From NCBI GenBank assembly GCA_002682825.1, contig NOKP01000033.1, positions 434,001-498,000 of the forward strand: DNA of 64,000 nt. The letters are read 5' to 3'. The stretch's first letter is position 1. Every line of letters begins with the position of its first letter. This DNA is from Neonectria sp. B-13 (taxonomy: Eukaryota; Ascomycota; Sordariomycetes; Hypocreales; Nectriaceae). The position numbers were made by a program, and so were the translations under genes. This document shows positions 1 to 14,057 of this stretch, one piece after another. The notes beneath the pieces were generated by a model. It saw only the letters and a list, made by a program, of their open reading frames with translations, did no database searches and was not told where the DNA came from.

Positions 1-275
1 AATAATACATTAGAAAGTAAGAGAATCTAGTTATCTCTAATATTAGCTATAAAGCTATATAGAGGAATTTGGCAGAGGGAGTTTTAGGAAGCCTAATAGT
101 TGTTCTTAGCATTAGTAGACTGATAGTAGCTATTATAGAGAGGGTAAAAGTTAATAATTAGGTTTAAAATCCAAAGATTTATCCCTCTATTAAGCTTAAG
201 CAAAGGAAATATATAACTATTTAGTACAATCATAGATAAGCAGAAATAGTAGTCTAAATAGTAGTTTTAATAGTG
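1..275 (+). repeat. Rep-A copy 1, partial (distal end only)
   Basis: This matches the last ~275 bases of the other plus-oriented Rep-A copies, including the segments resembling GGATTTGGCAGAG and AATTAGGTTTAAAATCC, and it ends in the family terminus TTTTAATAGTG at 265-275. The rest of the copy lies before the window. It is strongly A+T-shifted, as expected after RIP. Confidence 0.8.
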
Positions 276-3200
276 ATTATTTATATTATATTAAGTATTT
301 TCTTTATTAGAAGGAATATTATATACTTTATTATATAATAAATAATAATAAGAATTATATTATATTCTTTATTATTTACTTAAGTACTATTTAGTAAGCC
401 TATAATAAAATCTAAGCTAATTTCCTAAAATAAGTATACTAATAATAATAGTAATTAAAATTATCTATAAGGTTTATATCTTAGTATATATATACCTTAG
501 TATTACTAATACTTCTAGGTATAATCCTTTATATCCTTAGAAATCTAATTCTAATAGAACTTATATATAATAAGCTCTAAAGTCTTAATAGCTTTTATAT
601 ATTCTAACTATAAATTATTATAATATTAGTAAAAGATCTTTTATTTTATTATATATTAATCTAGGATTATTAATCTTCCTTTAAAGAAAAAAATATCTTA
701 TATATTATAGTAATACTATCCTTAGTTCTTAACTACTTTTTAAACCTTTACTAACTATTATTAATAGAACTAATCTTTAGCTTATAGTCCTTAGACTAAG
801 TCTTTTAATTTATAGAATAATTATAAAAAAAATACTATTTTACTTTTTATAAGTTCTTTTATAATAGAGCATACAATGTATTACTCTAGAATAATAACCC
901 TAGCTTTAAACAAGTCCTTATAATATTATAAAGAAACTAACTCTTATTAAGCAATTTTTAACTATTTAATAGTTATACTTATAGCCTATCTAGTATATAT
1001 AATAACTATAGAAATAAATACTAAGTCTAATATTATATTAAAGGGTTTATTAGTCTAAGGCTAACTAAGAAGAAAGAAAGCTTTTTAGGGCTTTTTACCT
1101 ATTAAGTTTACTTTTATAGCTTATATAAATACCTTAGTAGTTTTATTCTTACTTAGTAAATCCCTAATTATTTAATAAACCTTTAGTATAAATATCTTAA
1201 TTAGATTAAGTTTCTTAGTTAATATAGAAAGTATATTCTTATATACTATTTCTTTTACTATATAGTCTAAATACTTTAATAGTCTATCTATTAAATTAAT
1301 AGCCTCTAGTTAATACTATATTTTAAAATTAAAAAGAGCTAATTAATATACTTATTTAATAAGCCTTTCTTAAAAGTCTTATATAAAAGCTTAAATTATA
1401 TCTATTAGAGCTATATAGTCTATTAATAGTATAAATTTCTTACTTAGTCCTAAGAGATAGTAACTTTAGTACTTTAAGCTCTTAATAATAACTAATAGTT
1501 CCTATTAACCTATAGTTTAATACTATTCTATCTTAAAGAGCTTTTATAATTAGTAAGCAATAGATCTCTACTATCTATCTATTAATTAGAATAGAATACT
1601 TAATACTACTTTAGCTAAAGTATTAGTTTTAACTTTTAAGTATAATTCTAAGTTCTAATATTAAAGAATAATTATAAAGTAAAAAGTATTCTTTAGTTCT
1701 TAGAAAGCCTTATTCTATTCTTTTATCTAATAGAAATTACTTATCTTATAACTTTTCTAACTATCTTTTAATATTATAATATATAGTTTTATAATCTTAA
1801 AGTACTTAGGAATAAACTTCTAATAGAAATTATAGAATCCTAAAAAGACTTAAATATCCTTAAAGTTCTTAAGTATTAACTATTTAGTAACTATTTAAAC
1901 TCTCTTTAGGTCTATCTTAATCCTTTCTTAGGTAATAATATACCTAAGGAATTTAATCTCTTATTAATAAAATATATATTTAGATAGCTTAGTACATAGT
2001 TAAAAACTTTATAATCTTTAAAGGACTTTTTTTATATTCTTAGTATATTAATTTCTATTTTAAAAGTTAATTATAATATAATTTAGGTATATAATATAAA
2101 TTATATTTAATAATTTAATAAATACTTAATAAATATATACTTAGAATATTATTAGAGTATTAATTAATCTAAATAGTATAATTATATATTAAAAATGCTT
2201 ATAGTATATTTAAAATATAGTTTTTTAATAGTTATTAAGCTTAATATAAATTTAATAATAAGTATTTTAAAGATTAATCTTTATAATTTATTTAACTTTT
2301 ATAAAATAGTTTAATAAATCTTTAATTAATAATAAAGAGTAATAATTCTTAATTATAATTATATTAAGACCTTAATAGTCTATATATAACCTTAGTATAT
2401 TATTCTTCTTAAAGATAAAAAGTATTAAGACTTTAGTCTTACTAATAGATTATTCTATTTAATTACTCTAAAGATACTTCTTAATATATTCTCTTAAGAT
2501 TTTACTTTATTTCTTATTAATAGAATATAATAGTTTATATAAAGATTTCTTTTCTTTCTAAAGGTTAATAATATATTCTACTCCCTCTAGAACTAAGAAG
2601 TTCTTAGCTATTAGCTTACTAAAGGTATTACTTATCTTTTTAAGCTCTAGAGGAAGAGTTCTTAGTCTATTCCTTATATTCTTATTTAGTATACTTATTA
2701 ATTACTTATCTAATAATAGTATACTATAAATATATATTATAAAAGCTTTTTTACTATTCTTAATTAGCTCTTTTATAAAGATCTTTAGATCTATTAGAAT
2801 AATTAGCTTATAGTTCTATAAGTATATATAAGTATTAATTAGTATATCTTTCTTACTTATTAAGTCTAATAATAGAAAGAGATTATTAGTCTTAGTAAAG
2901 TATTATACTTTAATGAATAATTATTAGATCTTTTAAGGATATTCTTAGGAATTAATTAAAAAGAATATTAACTAATAGACCTATAATATAAAGGTAATAG
3001 TTCTATTAAAGCTAGTAAGACTTAATATCTTTTAGTCCTTTAGTACTTTAAGGCTTAATTCTTTAATTAACTTTATACTAATAATATTAACTTAAGTATA
3101 AGTATTTATATCTATTTAAACTATTTACTTTTTATATATTTAAAGAATAATTATTTAGCCTTAAATAATCTATTTAATAAGTATTATTTTTAGTTTTAAT

Positions 3201-3591
3201 ATTAAGGTTTTAGAAATAACTTTAGTATTTATTTATTTCCTAATAAGTTTATATTCTTAATATAGCTATTAACTAATTATATTTAAACTTTCTTCTTAGA
3301 GTAGCTTTTCCTAGTACTTTAACTCTATAACTATTAAGAAAGCTTATAGTCTATAAATATATATTCTATTTTATTATAATTATAATACTTAATATTAAGT
3401 AAAGGACTTTTATTATATATTTAGTAATTTTATAGTCTTTAAATAGTAAAAGTATTCTTAGGGTATAGTAATCTAAAGCTTTATAAGCTATCTTTATTCA
3501 ATAAGAAACTATAATATTTAAACTATCTATCTTAGCCCTAATAGTTTAATATTACCTTTCTAAGTCCTTCCTACTCCTTATATAAGATATT
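276..3591 (-). mobile_element. A+T-rich interval holding a RIP-degraded Ty3/gypsy pol relic (best at 1681-2092)
   Basis: No open gene is present. On the minus strand, reading from about 2092 down to 1681, one frame broken only by TAA/TAG codons spells the reverse transcriptase to RNase H region of a Ty3/gypsy element. Visible pieces are YLNYIIINF (YxDD position, about 2089-2063), EIKFLRYII (about 1960-1934), and VFLGFYNFY followed by KFIPKYFKI (about 1848-1790), then NKAF and ELKNTF near 1700. The stops fall where Gln, Arg or Trp are usual, which fits C-to-T or G-to-A change. By gene order, RNase H/integrase would lie toward 276 and protease/gag toward 3591, but I could not read these. The assignment as a decayed gypsy element is firm; its ends are not defined. 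Confidence 0.75.
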
Positions 3592-3605
3592 ATACTTATA
3601 GCTAT

Positions 3606-4673
3606 TTAGATATAATAGTCCTTAGTAGTATATACTTAGAAAAAAGACTAAAGGTTAAATAGTATAAAAGAAAATAGAAAAAATAATAATATAATAGGCT
3701 TAATACCTAAGCCTAAGGTAATAATAACTTAAGGAGATAAAAGTTTCTATTATAAAGTTAAGATATAAGTTTTACTGCTCTAATTAGCTAGAAAAGCTAG
3801 ATCTTAAAAAAGCTAGATCTTAGAAAAGCTAAACCTTAGAAAAGGCTAAAACCCCTTAGGATAAAAGCCTAGTCTATAAGGTAATTTCTATGCTTTCTAG
3901 ATTATTTCTTTATATTTTATTTAACCTTCTAAATAATATAATAATTATACTACTAATTATATAAGATAACTACTTCTATTTAAATTATACTATAGCCTAA
4001 TAAGCTCTTACTAAGCTATATATATAAGCTCTTATATAATCTATATATTAAATTAAAAGAATATTTAAGCCTTATTTCTATATTATAAATTATAGTTTAA
4101 AAGTCTAACCTAAAGTATATAAAATAGCCTATAATTAATTACTTTAAACTTAAGAAATTAATTTAATTAATAGTCTTTAGCTATAATATCCTATTATAAA
4201 ATAGAATCTAGCTTAATATAATAATAGCTTAATAGATTATAATAAAATAGCTCTTTTTAGAAAGATTAGCTTTAAAGCTAGAAAGGAATAATAATATTAC
4301 TACTATAGAGAAAGAGTTCTTTAAGAAGCTATATAATCTTATCTCTATTCTATAGATTATATAGTTAATAGATAATATTATTCTAACTAACCTATAGCTA
4401 AAGGAGTAATATATTAGAAACTAAGGGAATCTAGTTATTTTTAACATTAGCTATAAAGTATAAAGGGATTTAGCAGAGAGAGTTAGAAGCCTAATAGTTA
4501 TTCCTAGTATTAGTAGACTAATAATAGCTATTATAGAAGGGGTAAAAGTTAATAATTAGGTTTAAAATCTAAAGATCTATTCCATTATTAAGCTTAAGTA
4601 AAGGAAATATATAACTGTTTAATGTAATTGCAAATAGGTAGAAATAGTAGTCTAAATAGTAGTTTTAATAGTA
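3606..4673 (+). repeat. Rep-A copy 2, full length
   Basis: It starts TTAGATATAATAGTCC and ends GTTTTAATAGTA, about 1.07 kb. It is flanked by a perfect 14 bp direct repeat, ATACTTATAGCTAT, at 3592-3605 and 4674-4687. It contains a short array of ~16 bp units (GCTAGATCTTAGAAAA) near 3787-3850. It is heavily A+T-shifted, and no reading frame survives. Confidence 0.9.
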
Positions 4674-4687
4674 ATACTTATAGCTAT

Positions 4688-6295
4688 TATTCTATATAAG
4701 CTTACTATTATAGTATATATATAGTTATAATCTTTTAGCTTTATTTATTATATTTTAAGAGTTAATAAAGTCTACCTTTAGATAGTCTATTTCCTTATAG
4801 AAAGGTTTCTTTAAGCTATAGTAGTATTAGTATACTAGATTAGATTAGTTTTTTTAATCTTCTATTCTTAGTAAAGTATATATAATAAGCTAAATATTAA
4901 AATAGCTTATTAATAACTAGTTATTATTCTATTAAAACTTTAGTAGTTTATTATATAATTATTAGTCTTATAGTAATAAGTCTATATATTTTTTATAAAT
5001 AAAATTAAAAAGATTATTCTAAGAAAGTTCTATAAGATTCTTTATATAATGATATTATTATATCTATAATAGATAGTTAAACTTTATTATAGACTATTTA
5101 ATCTTTTAAGCATTTAAGTAGTCTATTTAAAGGCTATTTCTTACTTTAATTATATAGATCTAATTATTAATTTAAACTCCTATAGTATTATCCTATAAGA
5201 GTTAATAGTTATATATAAAAGGTTTATCCTAGTCCCTTTTAAGTATAATAATTACTAATTATTTAATAAATTATCTTATGAATTCTATCTATTAGATAGT
5301 TTACTATATAAACATTCTAATAATTACTTATAGCTTAGATTCCTTTTAGTCTTAGCTTTATTATAAATAGAATTCTAAATATTCTCTATATAATTACTAT
5401 TAACTATAATTATTTAACTCTTATAATACTTCTTAATATAATTATTAAGATTCTAAGTATTCTTTATATAATTATAGAATATTTAAATAATCTTAATATT
5501 TATTGTATATTAAGGACTAATTCTAATATTAAAAGTTATTATTATAGATATTAAAGGTTTTACTCTTAGATAGATAGTAACCTATAGCTTTTAATAGTAT
5601 AAGACTCTCTAAAAAAGGGTAGGTTCTTATAGCTTCTATTAATATAGCTAAGAATAATACTTTCTAGTTATTTACTATTTCTTCTATAATTAGTTATTCT
5701 ACTAATTAAAGGGTATTTTATCCTAGCTCCTTTAAGACTATAATTTATATTACTTCCTTAATTATTAATTCCTCTTATAAGGGATTTTCTACTAGTTAAA
5801 GAGTAGTTAGTAGTTATATTATTTATACTAAAGTTAATTATAAATTCTTTATTATTATAATATTTATACTAATTACCTAAGTAGATATAAAAGTTAAAGA
5901 ATTATAAAGGTTAATTTAACTAAGATAAGATATTAGGCTTAAAGGGTAAGTCTTAGTATATTATAAGACTTTAACTTAGTAAATAGTTAAAGAGTGCTTA
6001 TTAAAGACTCTATATAGTCCTTATAGGGCTAAACCCTTAGTTATAATAGTTATAGTAGCTTTACTTTAAGGTTAGCTATATAAGTTTATTCTTTTATACT
6101 TAAGCATATTACTAATTAAGTATATAAAAGTAATAAATAAAAGGTTAAAGAGAATTAGTAGACTATTTATCTTAACTATATATCTATAGAAGAAGCTAAT
6201 AAAATAGACTATTTATTCTAATATAATATTAAAGTAAGTTTAGTTTTATACTATTTAGTAAAAGTTAGTAAAATTATAAATATACTAATAATCTA
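4688..6295. other. A+T-rich decayed interval, no gene
   Basis: About 1.6 kb of very A+T-rich sequence between two Rep-A copies. Long stop-interrupted frames exist, for instance on the minus strand around 5560-5850, and suggest a decayed transposon protein, but I could not assign a family. No intact gene, RNA gene or clear terminal repeat is visible. Confidence 0.6.
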
Positions 6296-7356
6296 TACTA
6301 TTAAAACTACTATTTGAACTACTGTTTCTACTTATCTATAATTGTACTAAATTATATATTTCTTTTGCTTAAGCTTAATAGAAGGATAGATCTTTGGATT
6401 TTAAACCTAATTATTAACTTTTGCCCCCTCTAAACTCCCTCTACTAAATCCCTTTATATAGCTTTATAGCTAATATTAGAGATAACTATAATAGGATTCT
6501 CTTACTTTCTAATGTATTACTCCTTTAGTTATAGATTAGTTATTATAGTATTACTTATTAGTAATATAATCTATAAGATATAGTTATTATACTTTAGACT
6601 ATTAATAAACTTCTTCTCTATATTAATAATATTACTATTTCTTTCTAGCTTTAAGGTTAGCCCTTTTAGAAAGACTTATTTTATTATAATTTATTAAGCT
6701 ATTATTCTATTAGGCTAGATTCTATCTTATAATAGAATATAATAACTAAAAACTACTAATTAGACTAATTCTTTAGTCTTAAAGTATTAATTAGTTTTAA
6801 CTTTTTTTATATCTTATAGATTAGACTTTTAAACTATAATTTATAGCTTAGAAATAAGGCTTAAATCTACTTAAAATAGGCTATATAGGTTATATAAGAG
6901 CCTATAAGTATAGCTTAATAAAGGCTTATTAGGCTATAGTATAATTTAGAAGGCAATTATCTTATATAATTGATTGTATAGTCTTTATATTATATAGAAG
7001 GTTAAATAGAATATAAAAGAGTAATCTAGAAAGTATAAAGATTAGGCTTTTATCCTAAGGGGTTTTAGCCTTTTCTAAGATCTAACTTTTCTAAGGTTTA
7101 GCTTTTTCAAGATTTAGCTTTTCTAAGATCTAGCCTTTTTAAGATCTAGCTTTTCTAAGATCTAGCTTTTTTAGCTAATTAGAATAGTAAAACTTATACC
7201 TTAACTTTATAGTAAAAACTTTTATCTTCTTAAGTTATTATTATCTTAAGCTTAAATATTAAGCTTATTATATTATTGTTTTTTCTATTTTCTTTTATAC
7301 TATTTAATCTTTAGCTCTTTCTTTAAGTATATACTACTAAGGACTATTATATTTAA
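6296..7356 (-). repeat. Rep-A copy 3, inverted orientation
   Basis: This is the reverse complement of copy 2. It begins TACTATTAAAACTACT at 6296 and ends CTATTATATTTAA at 7356, with the 16 bp array near 7076-7165. Unlike most copies, the flanking 14 bases do not match each other, so either one end has been rearranged or the target repeat has decayed. Confidence 0.85.
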
Positions 7357-8316
7357 ATAATAAATAAAGACTTATACTTTCTTTCCTTTAATTAAGTATA
7401 ATATTATTTTTATCTTTTAATATATTTAAATAAGTCTTATTATTTCTAGTTTAATAGATTAATACTATTTCTTTATATTCTATAAAGCTTAGCTTAGATA
7501 TAGAATTAATTAAATAGCCTTTCTAGGAATTATACTTTAACTATCTTAAGTATACTTAGAATTAAAGTAGAATAGGATTCCTTTTATATTTTATTCTTTA
7601 GAGCTATTTAACTATATAAATAGTTCTTAATCTAGATTAAAATAATATAAAGCTTTTATATTAATAAGAATAGAATTAACTTTCTTAAAGCATTTTTCTT
7701 TCTTTTCTATAGAAATAAAGGTTATTTTACTTATATATACTATTTATTTTAGTCTATTTTTTAGCTTTTTCTTAGCTTTTACTTCTACTAATATATTAGT
7801 CTTATAGTCTTATAAAAATATAATTCTATTAGTAAATTAATAGATAAAATATTAAAGCTATCTAATTATACTAATTTATTTCTTAAGCTATTAAAGTATA
7901 CTAAAGAACTTAAGGTTTTATAATACTTTAACTTACTCTTCTATATTACTTAGACTAAGTCTATTAATATAAAATTTAAATAATTATATTAATTAATAAC
8001 TAATAAATACCTTTTCTATAGAAAGAGTAATATTTTAGTCTTAGAAAAGCTAAAAGATCTTTTATAAGTTCTTTAGGAACTTTATATTACTATTAATAAT
8101 TATAATAATATTATTAATAAAGGTTTATATAAACTTTAAATATAGTTATAATATTTAGTTTATAAATTATTATATATAAACTAAAGAGTTATAGAATTCT
8201 ATTAGAATAACCTTAAATTGTTCTATCTTATAATAGTTAATTATTATAAACTAATTATAATACTTTTACTATATTAAGAACTAATAGAAAAAGCTTTAAG
8301 TATTAATTATTATAAT
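7357..8316. other. A+T-rich decayed interval, no gene
   Basis: About 0.96 kb of RIP-like sequence with no open frame and no motif that I recognise. Confidence 0.6.
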
Positions 8317-8330
8317 TTATTTCTTATTAT

Positions 8331-9394
8331 TTAGATATAATAGTCCTTAGTAGTATACACCTAGAGAAGAGGCTAAAGATTAAATAGTATAAAAGAAAAT
8401 AGAAAAAATAATAGTATAATAAGCTTAATACTTAAGCCTAAGATAATAATAACTTAAAGAAATAAAAGTTTCTACTATAAAGTTAAGGTATAAGTTTTAC
8501 TATTTTAATCAGCTAAAAAAGCTAAATCTTAGAAAAGCTAGATCTTAGAAAAGCTAGATCTTAGAAAAGCTAAACCTTAGAAAAGGCTAAAACTCCTTAG
8601 GATAAAAGCTTAGCCTTTATACTTTCTAGGTTATCTTTTCACATTCCATTCAACCTTCTACTTAATATAATAACCATATAACCAATTATATATAATAACC
8701 TTCTAAATTATACTATAGCCTAGTAAGCCCTTACTAAGCTATACCTATAGGCTCTTATACAACCTATATAGTCTATTTTAAGTAGATCTAAGCCTTATTT
8801 CTAAGCTATAAATTATAGTTTAAAAGTTTAACCTATAAGATATAAAAAAGGTTAAAACTGATTAATACTCTAAGGCTAAGGAATTAGTCTAGTTAATAGT
8901 CTTTAGTTATTATATTCTATTATAAGATAGAATCTAGCCTAATAAAATAATAACTTAGTAGATTATAATAGAATAAGTCTTTCTAGAGAGGCTAGCTTTA
9001 AAGCTAGAAAGGAATAGTAATATTATTAATATAGAGAAGAGGTTTATTAATAGTCTAAAGCATAATGACTATATCTTATAGGTTATATAGCTAATAAGCA
9101 ATACTATACTAACTAACCTATAACCGAAGGAGTAATACATTAGAAAGCAAGAGAATCCTACTGATCAGCTATGAAGCATGGAGGGATTTGGCAGAAGGAG
9201 TTCTAGGAAGCCTAATGGTTGTTTCTAGCATCAGCGGACTGATAATAGCTGTTATGGAGGGGGCAAAAGTCAATAATTAGGTTCAAAATCCAAAGATCTA
9301 TCCCCCTATTAAGCTTAAGCAAAGGAAACATATAACTGTTTAGTGCAATTGCGGATAGGTAGAAACAGTAGTCCAAATAGTAGTTTCAATAGTA
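8331..9394 (+). repeat. Rep-A copy 4, full length with 14 bp target duplication
   Basis: It runs from TTAGATATAATAGTCC to TTTCAATAGTA and is flanked by the identical 14-mer TTATTTCTTATTAT at 8317-8330 and 9395-9408. The distal 270 bases (9130-9394) are much less A+T-shifted than the rest, keeping segments such as TCAGCGGACTG and GCGGATAGGTAGAAACAG. The 16 bp array lies at about 8516-8590. Confidence 0.92.
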
Positions 9395-9408
9395 TTATTT
9401 CTTATTAT

Positions 9409-10157
9409 ATAACTTTATAATAATATTTCCTTAGAATAGTATAAAGTAAGTATTTAATAGAATAATATTATTAAAAGCTTAAAGGTTAATTATTATTCTA
9501 TTCTTTTCTTTTCTACTAATTATCTATTATACTATAAATATTAAACTAATAAAAGGTATTAATCTATAGGCTTAGTTTATTTACTCTTAGTTATATAAGA
9601 TATTAAATATCTTATTTAAGAACTCTTAGCTTTTTAAGCTTATAAAGTAAAAATAAAAGCTAAGTTTCTTCTTATACTAGTTCTCTATTAGTAATATTTT
9701 TATTTCCTAGCTTTTTCTAATCTTAATTTCTCTATTATTAATCTAAAGGTTAAAGAAGTCTTTTATAATTATTTATAAAGTATTTATATAAGTAGTTCTA
9801 TTATTATAAAAGTAGACTAGGTTTAATAGTATAACTTCCTTTTTATACTTAGGTCTTAATATTCCTAGCTTAGTATTAGAGTTAATACCTATTTTCTAAT
9901 ACTCTAATAATAGAGTTTATTCTTTTTCTTCCTCTTTAATTCTAATAGATTCTAATCTTATTGAATTAGTTATATTATATTAGATCTTAATACTAATAAG
10001 AGCTATATTTCTAAGTTAGATAAGTATTAGTTCTTAGTTAATCTTCTTAATCCTATTACTAAAGGTAATTAGCTTAAGTATATTAACTTACCTTCCTTTT
10101 ATAAAGGATATAGATTATTAAGATTAATTAAGTATAAATACTATTTCTAGCTATTAT
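9409..10157. other. A+T-rich decayed interval, no gene
   Basis: About 0.75 kb with no open frame or recognisable motif. It lies between two oppositely oriented Rep-A copies. Confidence 0.55.
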
Positions 10158-10171
10158 ATAATAGCTCTTAT

Positions 10172-11219
10172 CACTATTAAAACTACTGTTTAGACTACTA
10201 TTTCTACTTATCTACAATTACACTAAACAGTCATATGTTTCCTTTGCTTAAGCTTAATAGGGGGATAGATCTTTGGATTTTGAACCTAATTATTGACTTT
10301 TGCCCCCTCTAAACTCCCTCTGCCAAATCCCTCCATACAGCTTTATGGCCGATTAGGATTCTCTCGCTTTCTAATGCAGTTATCACTCCTTCGGTTGCAG
10401 GTTGGTTATTATAGTATTACTCATTAGCTATATAACCTATAAGATATAATTATTATACTTTAGACTATTGATAAACCTCTTCTCTATATTAGTAGTATTA
10501 TTATTCCTTTCTAGCTTTAAAGCTAGCCCCTCTAGAAAGACCTATTCTATTGCAATCTACTAGGCTATTACTCTATTAGGCTAGATTCTATCTTATAATA
10601 GGATATAATAACTAAAGACTACTAATTGGACTAATTCCTTAGCCTTAGGGCATTAATTAGTTTTAATCTCTTTTATATCTTATAGGTTAGACTTTTAAAG
10701 TATAATTTGTAGCTTAGAAATAAGGCTTAGATCTACTTAAAATAGGCTATATAGATTGTATAAGAGCCTATAAGTATAGCTTAGTAAGGGCTTACTAGGC
10801 TATAGTATAATTCAAAAAGTTATCTTATATAATTAGTTATATGGTCTTTGTATTATATAGAAGGTTAGATAGAATGCAAAGGGGTAACCTAGAAAGTATA
10901 AAGGCTAAGCTTTTATCCTAAGGGGTTTTAGCCTTTTCTAAGATCTAGCTTTTCCAAGGTCTAGCTTTTCCAAGATCTAGCTTTTCTAAGATCTAGCTTT
11001 TCTAAGATCTAGCTTTTCTAAGATCTAGCTTTTCTAGCTGATTAAAGCAGTAAAACTTATACTTTAACTTTATAGTAGAAACTTTTATCTCCTTAAGTCA
11101 TTATTACCTTAGGCTTAGGTATTAAGCCTATTATACTATTGTTTTTTCTGTTTTCTTTTATACTATTTAATCTTTAGCCCCTTCTCTAGGTATATACTAC
11201 TAAGGACTATTATATCTAA
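10172..11219 (-). repeat. Rep-A copy 5, full length, inverted, with 14 bp target duplication
   Basis: It runs from CACTATTAAAACTACTG to CTATTATATCTAA. The 14-mer ATAATAGCTCTTAT precedes it (10158-10171) and follows it (11220-11233) without mismatch. The 16 bp array has about six units at 10935-11037. Together with copy 4 it fixes the element ends. Confidence 0.93.
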
Positions 11220-11233
11220 ATAATAGCTCTTAT

Positions 11234-12988
11234 AACCTTAAGTATTTATAGAACTAGAATTAAGTCTTAGTTAATAGCTTCCTTTAAGGTATTTATTTAT
11301 ATAATTTTACTATTTCTTAAAGGAACTATTATAAAGTCTATAGTTTAAATAGGAAATTTCTAAGCTTTCTATTTATAGATAGCTATTAATAGTACTATAT
11401 AGCTAACTATTCTAATTATAACTTATTAAATTAAGTTAAGAATATTTACCTTATTAAGAACTAAGAATTCTTATTTAATAAGTAGTTTAATACTAAGTTA
11501 AAGTATAACCTAAGTACTAATATAAACTTTAATAGTTATTAGTTTATTATTCTTAGTACTAAGTAGGAATAAAATAAAGTCTATCTATCTAAGAGCTTAC
11601 TTAGATTTAATACTATCTAATTATACTATTTTAAATAAGTCTAATTAAATATCTAAAAAGAACTTAAGTATTTCCTTTCTTATTACTAAGTAAATAGTAT
11701 TTAAGTTAATATATACCTTTTATTAGTATTTTCCTTAAGGTCTAACTATTACTTATACTTATATATATATATAAGTAGTAGAAAGATCTAAACTTAATAC
11801 TAATTCTATTAAAGTATACTTAATAATATTAATAGTTTTCTTAGGAATCTTATTATAATAAGTAGAAAGTAATTAAGTAAAATGTTACTAAAAGGTATTA
11901 AGAATAAAGTAAACCTCTTTATATTAATAATTTATAGTTTTAAATTCTTAAATAAATCTATAAAAGTCTTTAGATAACTTAACTATCTTTAGATTATTAT
12001 CTTTATCTAAAGTAAAGATTATATTCTTCTTTTTATTTTTACTTTACTACTTTTTATTTAAGTTTTAAGCATTTTTACTAATAGTAATTAATTCCTTTAC
12101 TTTCTTTTATATAAAGTAATAGCCTTTATAGTTATTTAAGCTAATACTTTCTAGTATATAATATACTTAATTAAGTTAGTTATTTTAACTAGTACTTAGT
12201 TTCTTATTATAATTTTATAAATAGAAAAATAGCTTTTAGTCTTAACTACTTAATAATTATTAAATAGAAGATAAGAGAGTAAATAATTACTAGTTATCTT
12301 AAGTAGCTTAAGATAGTAGTAAGAAGACTATATTAGTCCTTCTAAGGGTCTAAGTATAAGGCTATAATCCTTAGAATAAAGATCTTAATAGGAAATTCTA
12401 ATATTAAGACTACTAGAAAGTAGTTTCTATAGTAGTTTCTTATAATTCCTATTTAACTTACTTATTAATTATAATACTTTTAGTTATACTAAATAGGCTA
12501 TTATAATAGCTTATTATACTATTATAATTGCTTTAGTAGACTAAGTCTTTTTAATTACTAATTATAACTTAAGTATATAAGTTTAGTATTATATTATTAT
12601 ATTCTTCTATTTAGTCTTTTAGTCTCTAAGAAGTCTTTAGGTATAGTATTTTCTTATGAAAATATATATCTAGCTTTTAATAGATTATCCTAAGAATTAG
12701 AATATCTATATAATTAATTAATTATACTTTATACTTAATTTAGAATATTTAACTATTAAAGTCTACTTAATTATAAATATTAATAATAGTAAACGTTTCC
12801 TTATTAAAGGCTTATTAAGCAATTTCTAACTATATCCTAAAATAGTATTAAAGTAGATTATACTATAGGTTTAATTCTTTCTTAAGGTTTTATAAGCTAG
12901 TTTATATTTCCTTAATTAAATTATTAATATATTAGCTAAAGATATTATTTATTAAGAGTATTAGTAAATATATAGAAAGTAAAGTATA
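11234..12988. other. A+T-rich decayed interval, no gene
   Basis: About 1.75 kb of strongly A+T-rich sequence. The stop density is too high for any gene, and no motif was assigned. It is probably a decayed transposon. Confidence 0.55.
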
Positions 12989-13002
12989 ATATTACTCTTT
13001 AT

Positions 13003-14043
13003 TTAAATATAATAGTCCTTAGTAGTATATATCTAGAGAAGAGACTAAAGATTAAATAATATAAAAGAAAATAGAAAAAACAATAGTATAATAGGCTTAA
13101 TACTTAAGCCTAAGGTAATAATAACTTAAGGAGATAAAAGTTTCTATTATAAAATTAAAGTATAAGTTTTATTGCCTTAATTAGCTAGAAAAGCTAGATC
13201 TTAGAAAAGCTAAATCTTAGAAAAGTTAAATCTTAGAAAAGCTAAACCTTAGAAAAGGCTAAAACCTCTTAGGATAAAAGCCTAATCTTTATACTTTCTA
13301 AATTATCTCTTTATATTTTATTTAACCTTTTAAACAATATAATAACTATACTATTAATTATATAAAATAACTGCTTTTATCTGAATTATATTATAGCTTA
13401 GTAAGCTCTTACTAAGTTATATATATAAGCTCTTATATAATCTATATATTAAATTAAAAGAATATTTAAGCTTTATTTCTATACTATAAATTATAGCTTA
13501 AAAGTCTAATTTAAAGTATATAAAATAGCTTATAATTAATTGCTTTAGACCTAAGAAATTAGTTTAATTAATAGTCTTTAACTATAATATCCTACTATAA
13601 GATAGAATCTAGCTTAATATAGTAATAGCCTAATAGATTATAATAGAATAGCTCTTTTTAAAGAAGCTAGCTTTAAAGCTAGAAAGAAATAGTAATATTA
13701 CTACTATAGAGAAAGAGTTCCTTAAGAAGCTATATAATCCTATCTCTACCCTATGGATTATACAATTAATAGATAATATTATTTTAACCAATCTATAGCT
13801 AAAGGAGTAATATATTAGAAACTAAGAGAATCCTATAATTATCTCTAATATTAGCTATAAAGCTGTATAAAGGGATTTAGTAGAGGAAGTTCTAGGAAGC
13901 TAAAGAGGGCAAAAGTTAATAATTAGGTTTAAAATCTAAAGATCTATCCCTCTATTAAGCTTAAGTAAAGAAAACATATAACTGTTTAGTACAATTATAA
14001 ATAGGTAGAAATAGTAGTCTAAATAGTAGTTTTAATAGTAAAA
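13003..14043 (+). repeat. Rep-A copy 6, with internal deletion
   Basis: It starts TTAAATATAATAGTCC and ends near TTTTAATAGTA. The flanking 14-mers ATATTACTCTTTAT (12989-13002) and ATATTGCTCTTTAT (14044-14057) differ by one A/G transition, the change RIP makes. Relative to copies 4 and 8, the segment carrying the AGCATCAGCGGACTG region is missing before 13900. Confidence 0.88.
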
Positions 14044-14057
14044 ATATTGCTCTTTAT

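Noticed and set aside
9185..9300. tRNA-like A box (TGGCAGAAGGAG) and B box (GGTTCAAAATCC) in Rep-A
   Set aside because: The B box has one base too many, the spacing is about 90 bases, and both lie on the strand opposite to the sense inferred from the 5'-truncated copy, so a tRNA-derived SINE promoter is not supported.
10172..11219. Rep-A as a Helitron (TC start, CTAA end in the inverted copies)
   Set aside because: Helitrons make no target duplication, whereas Rep-A has clear 13-15 bp duplications; no 3' hairpin is evident.
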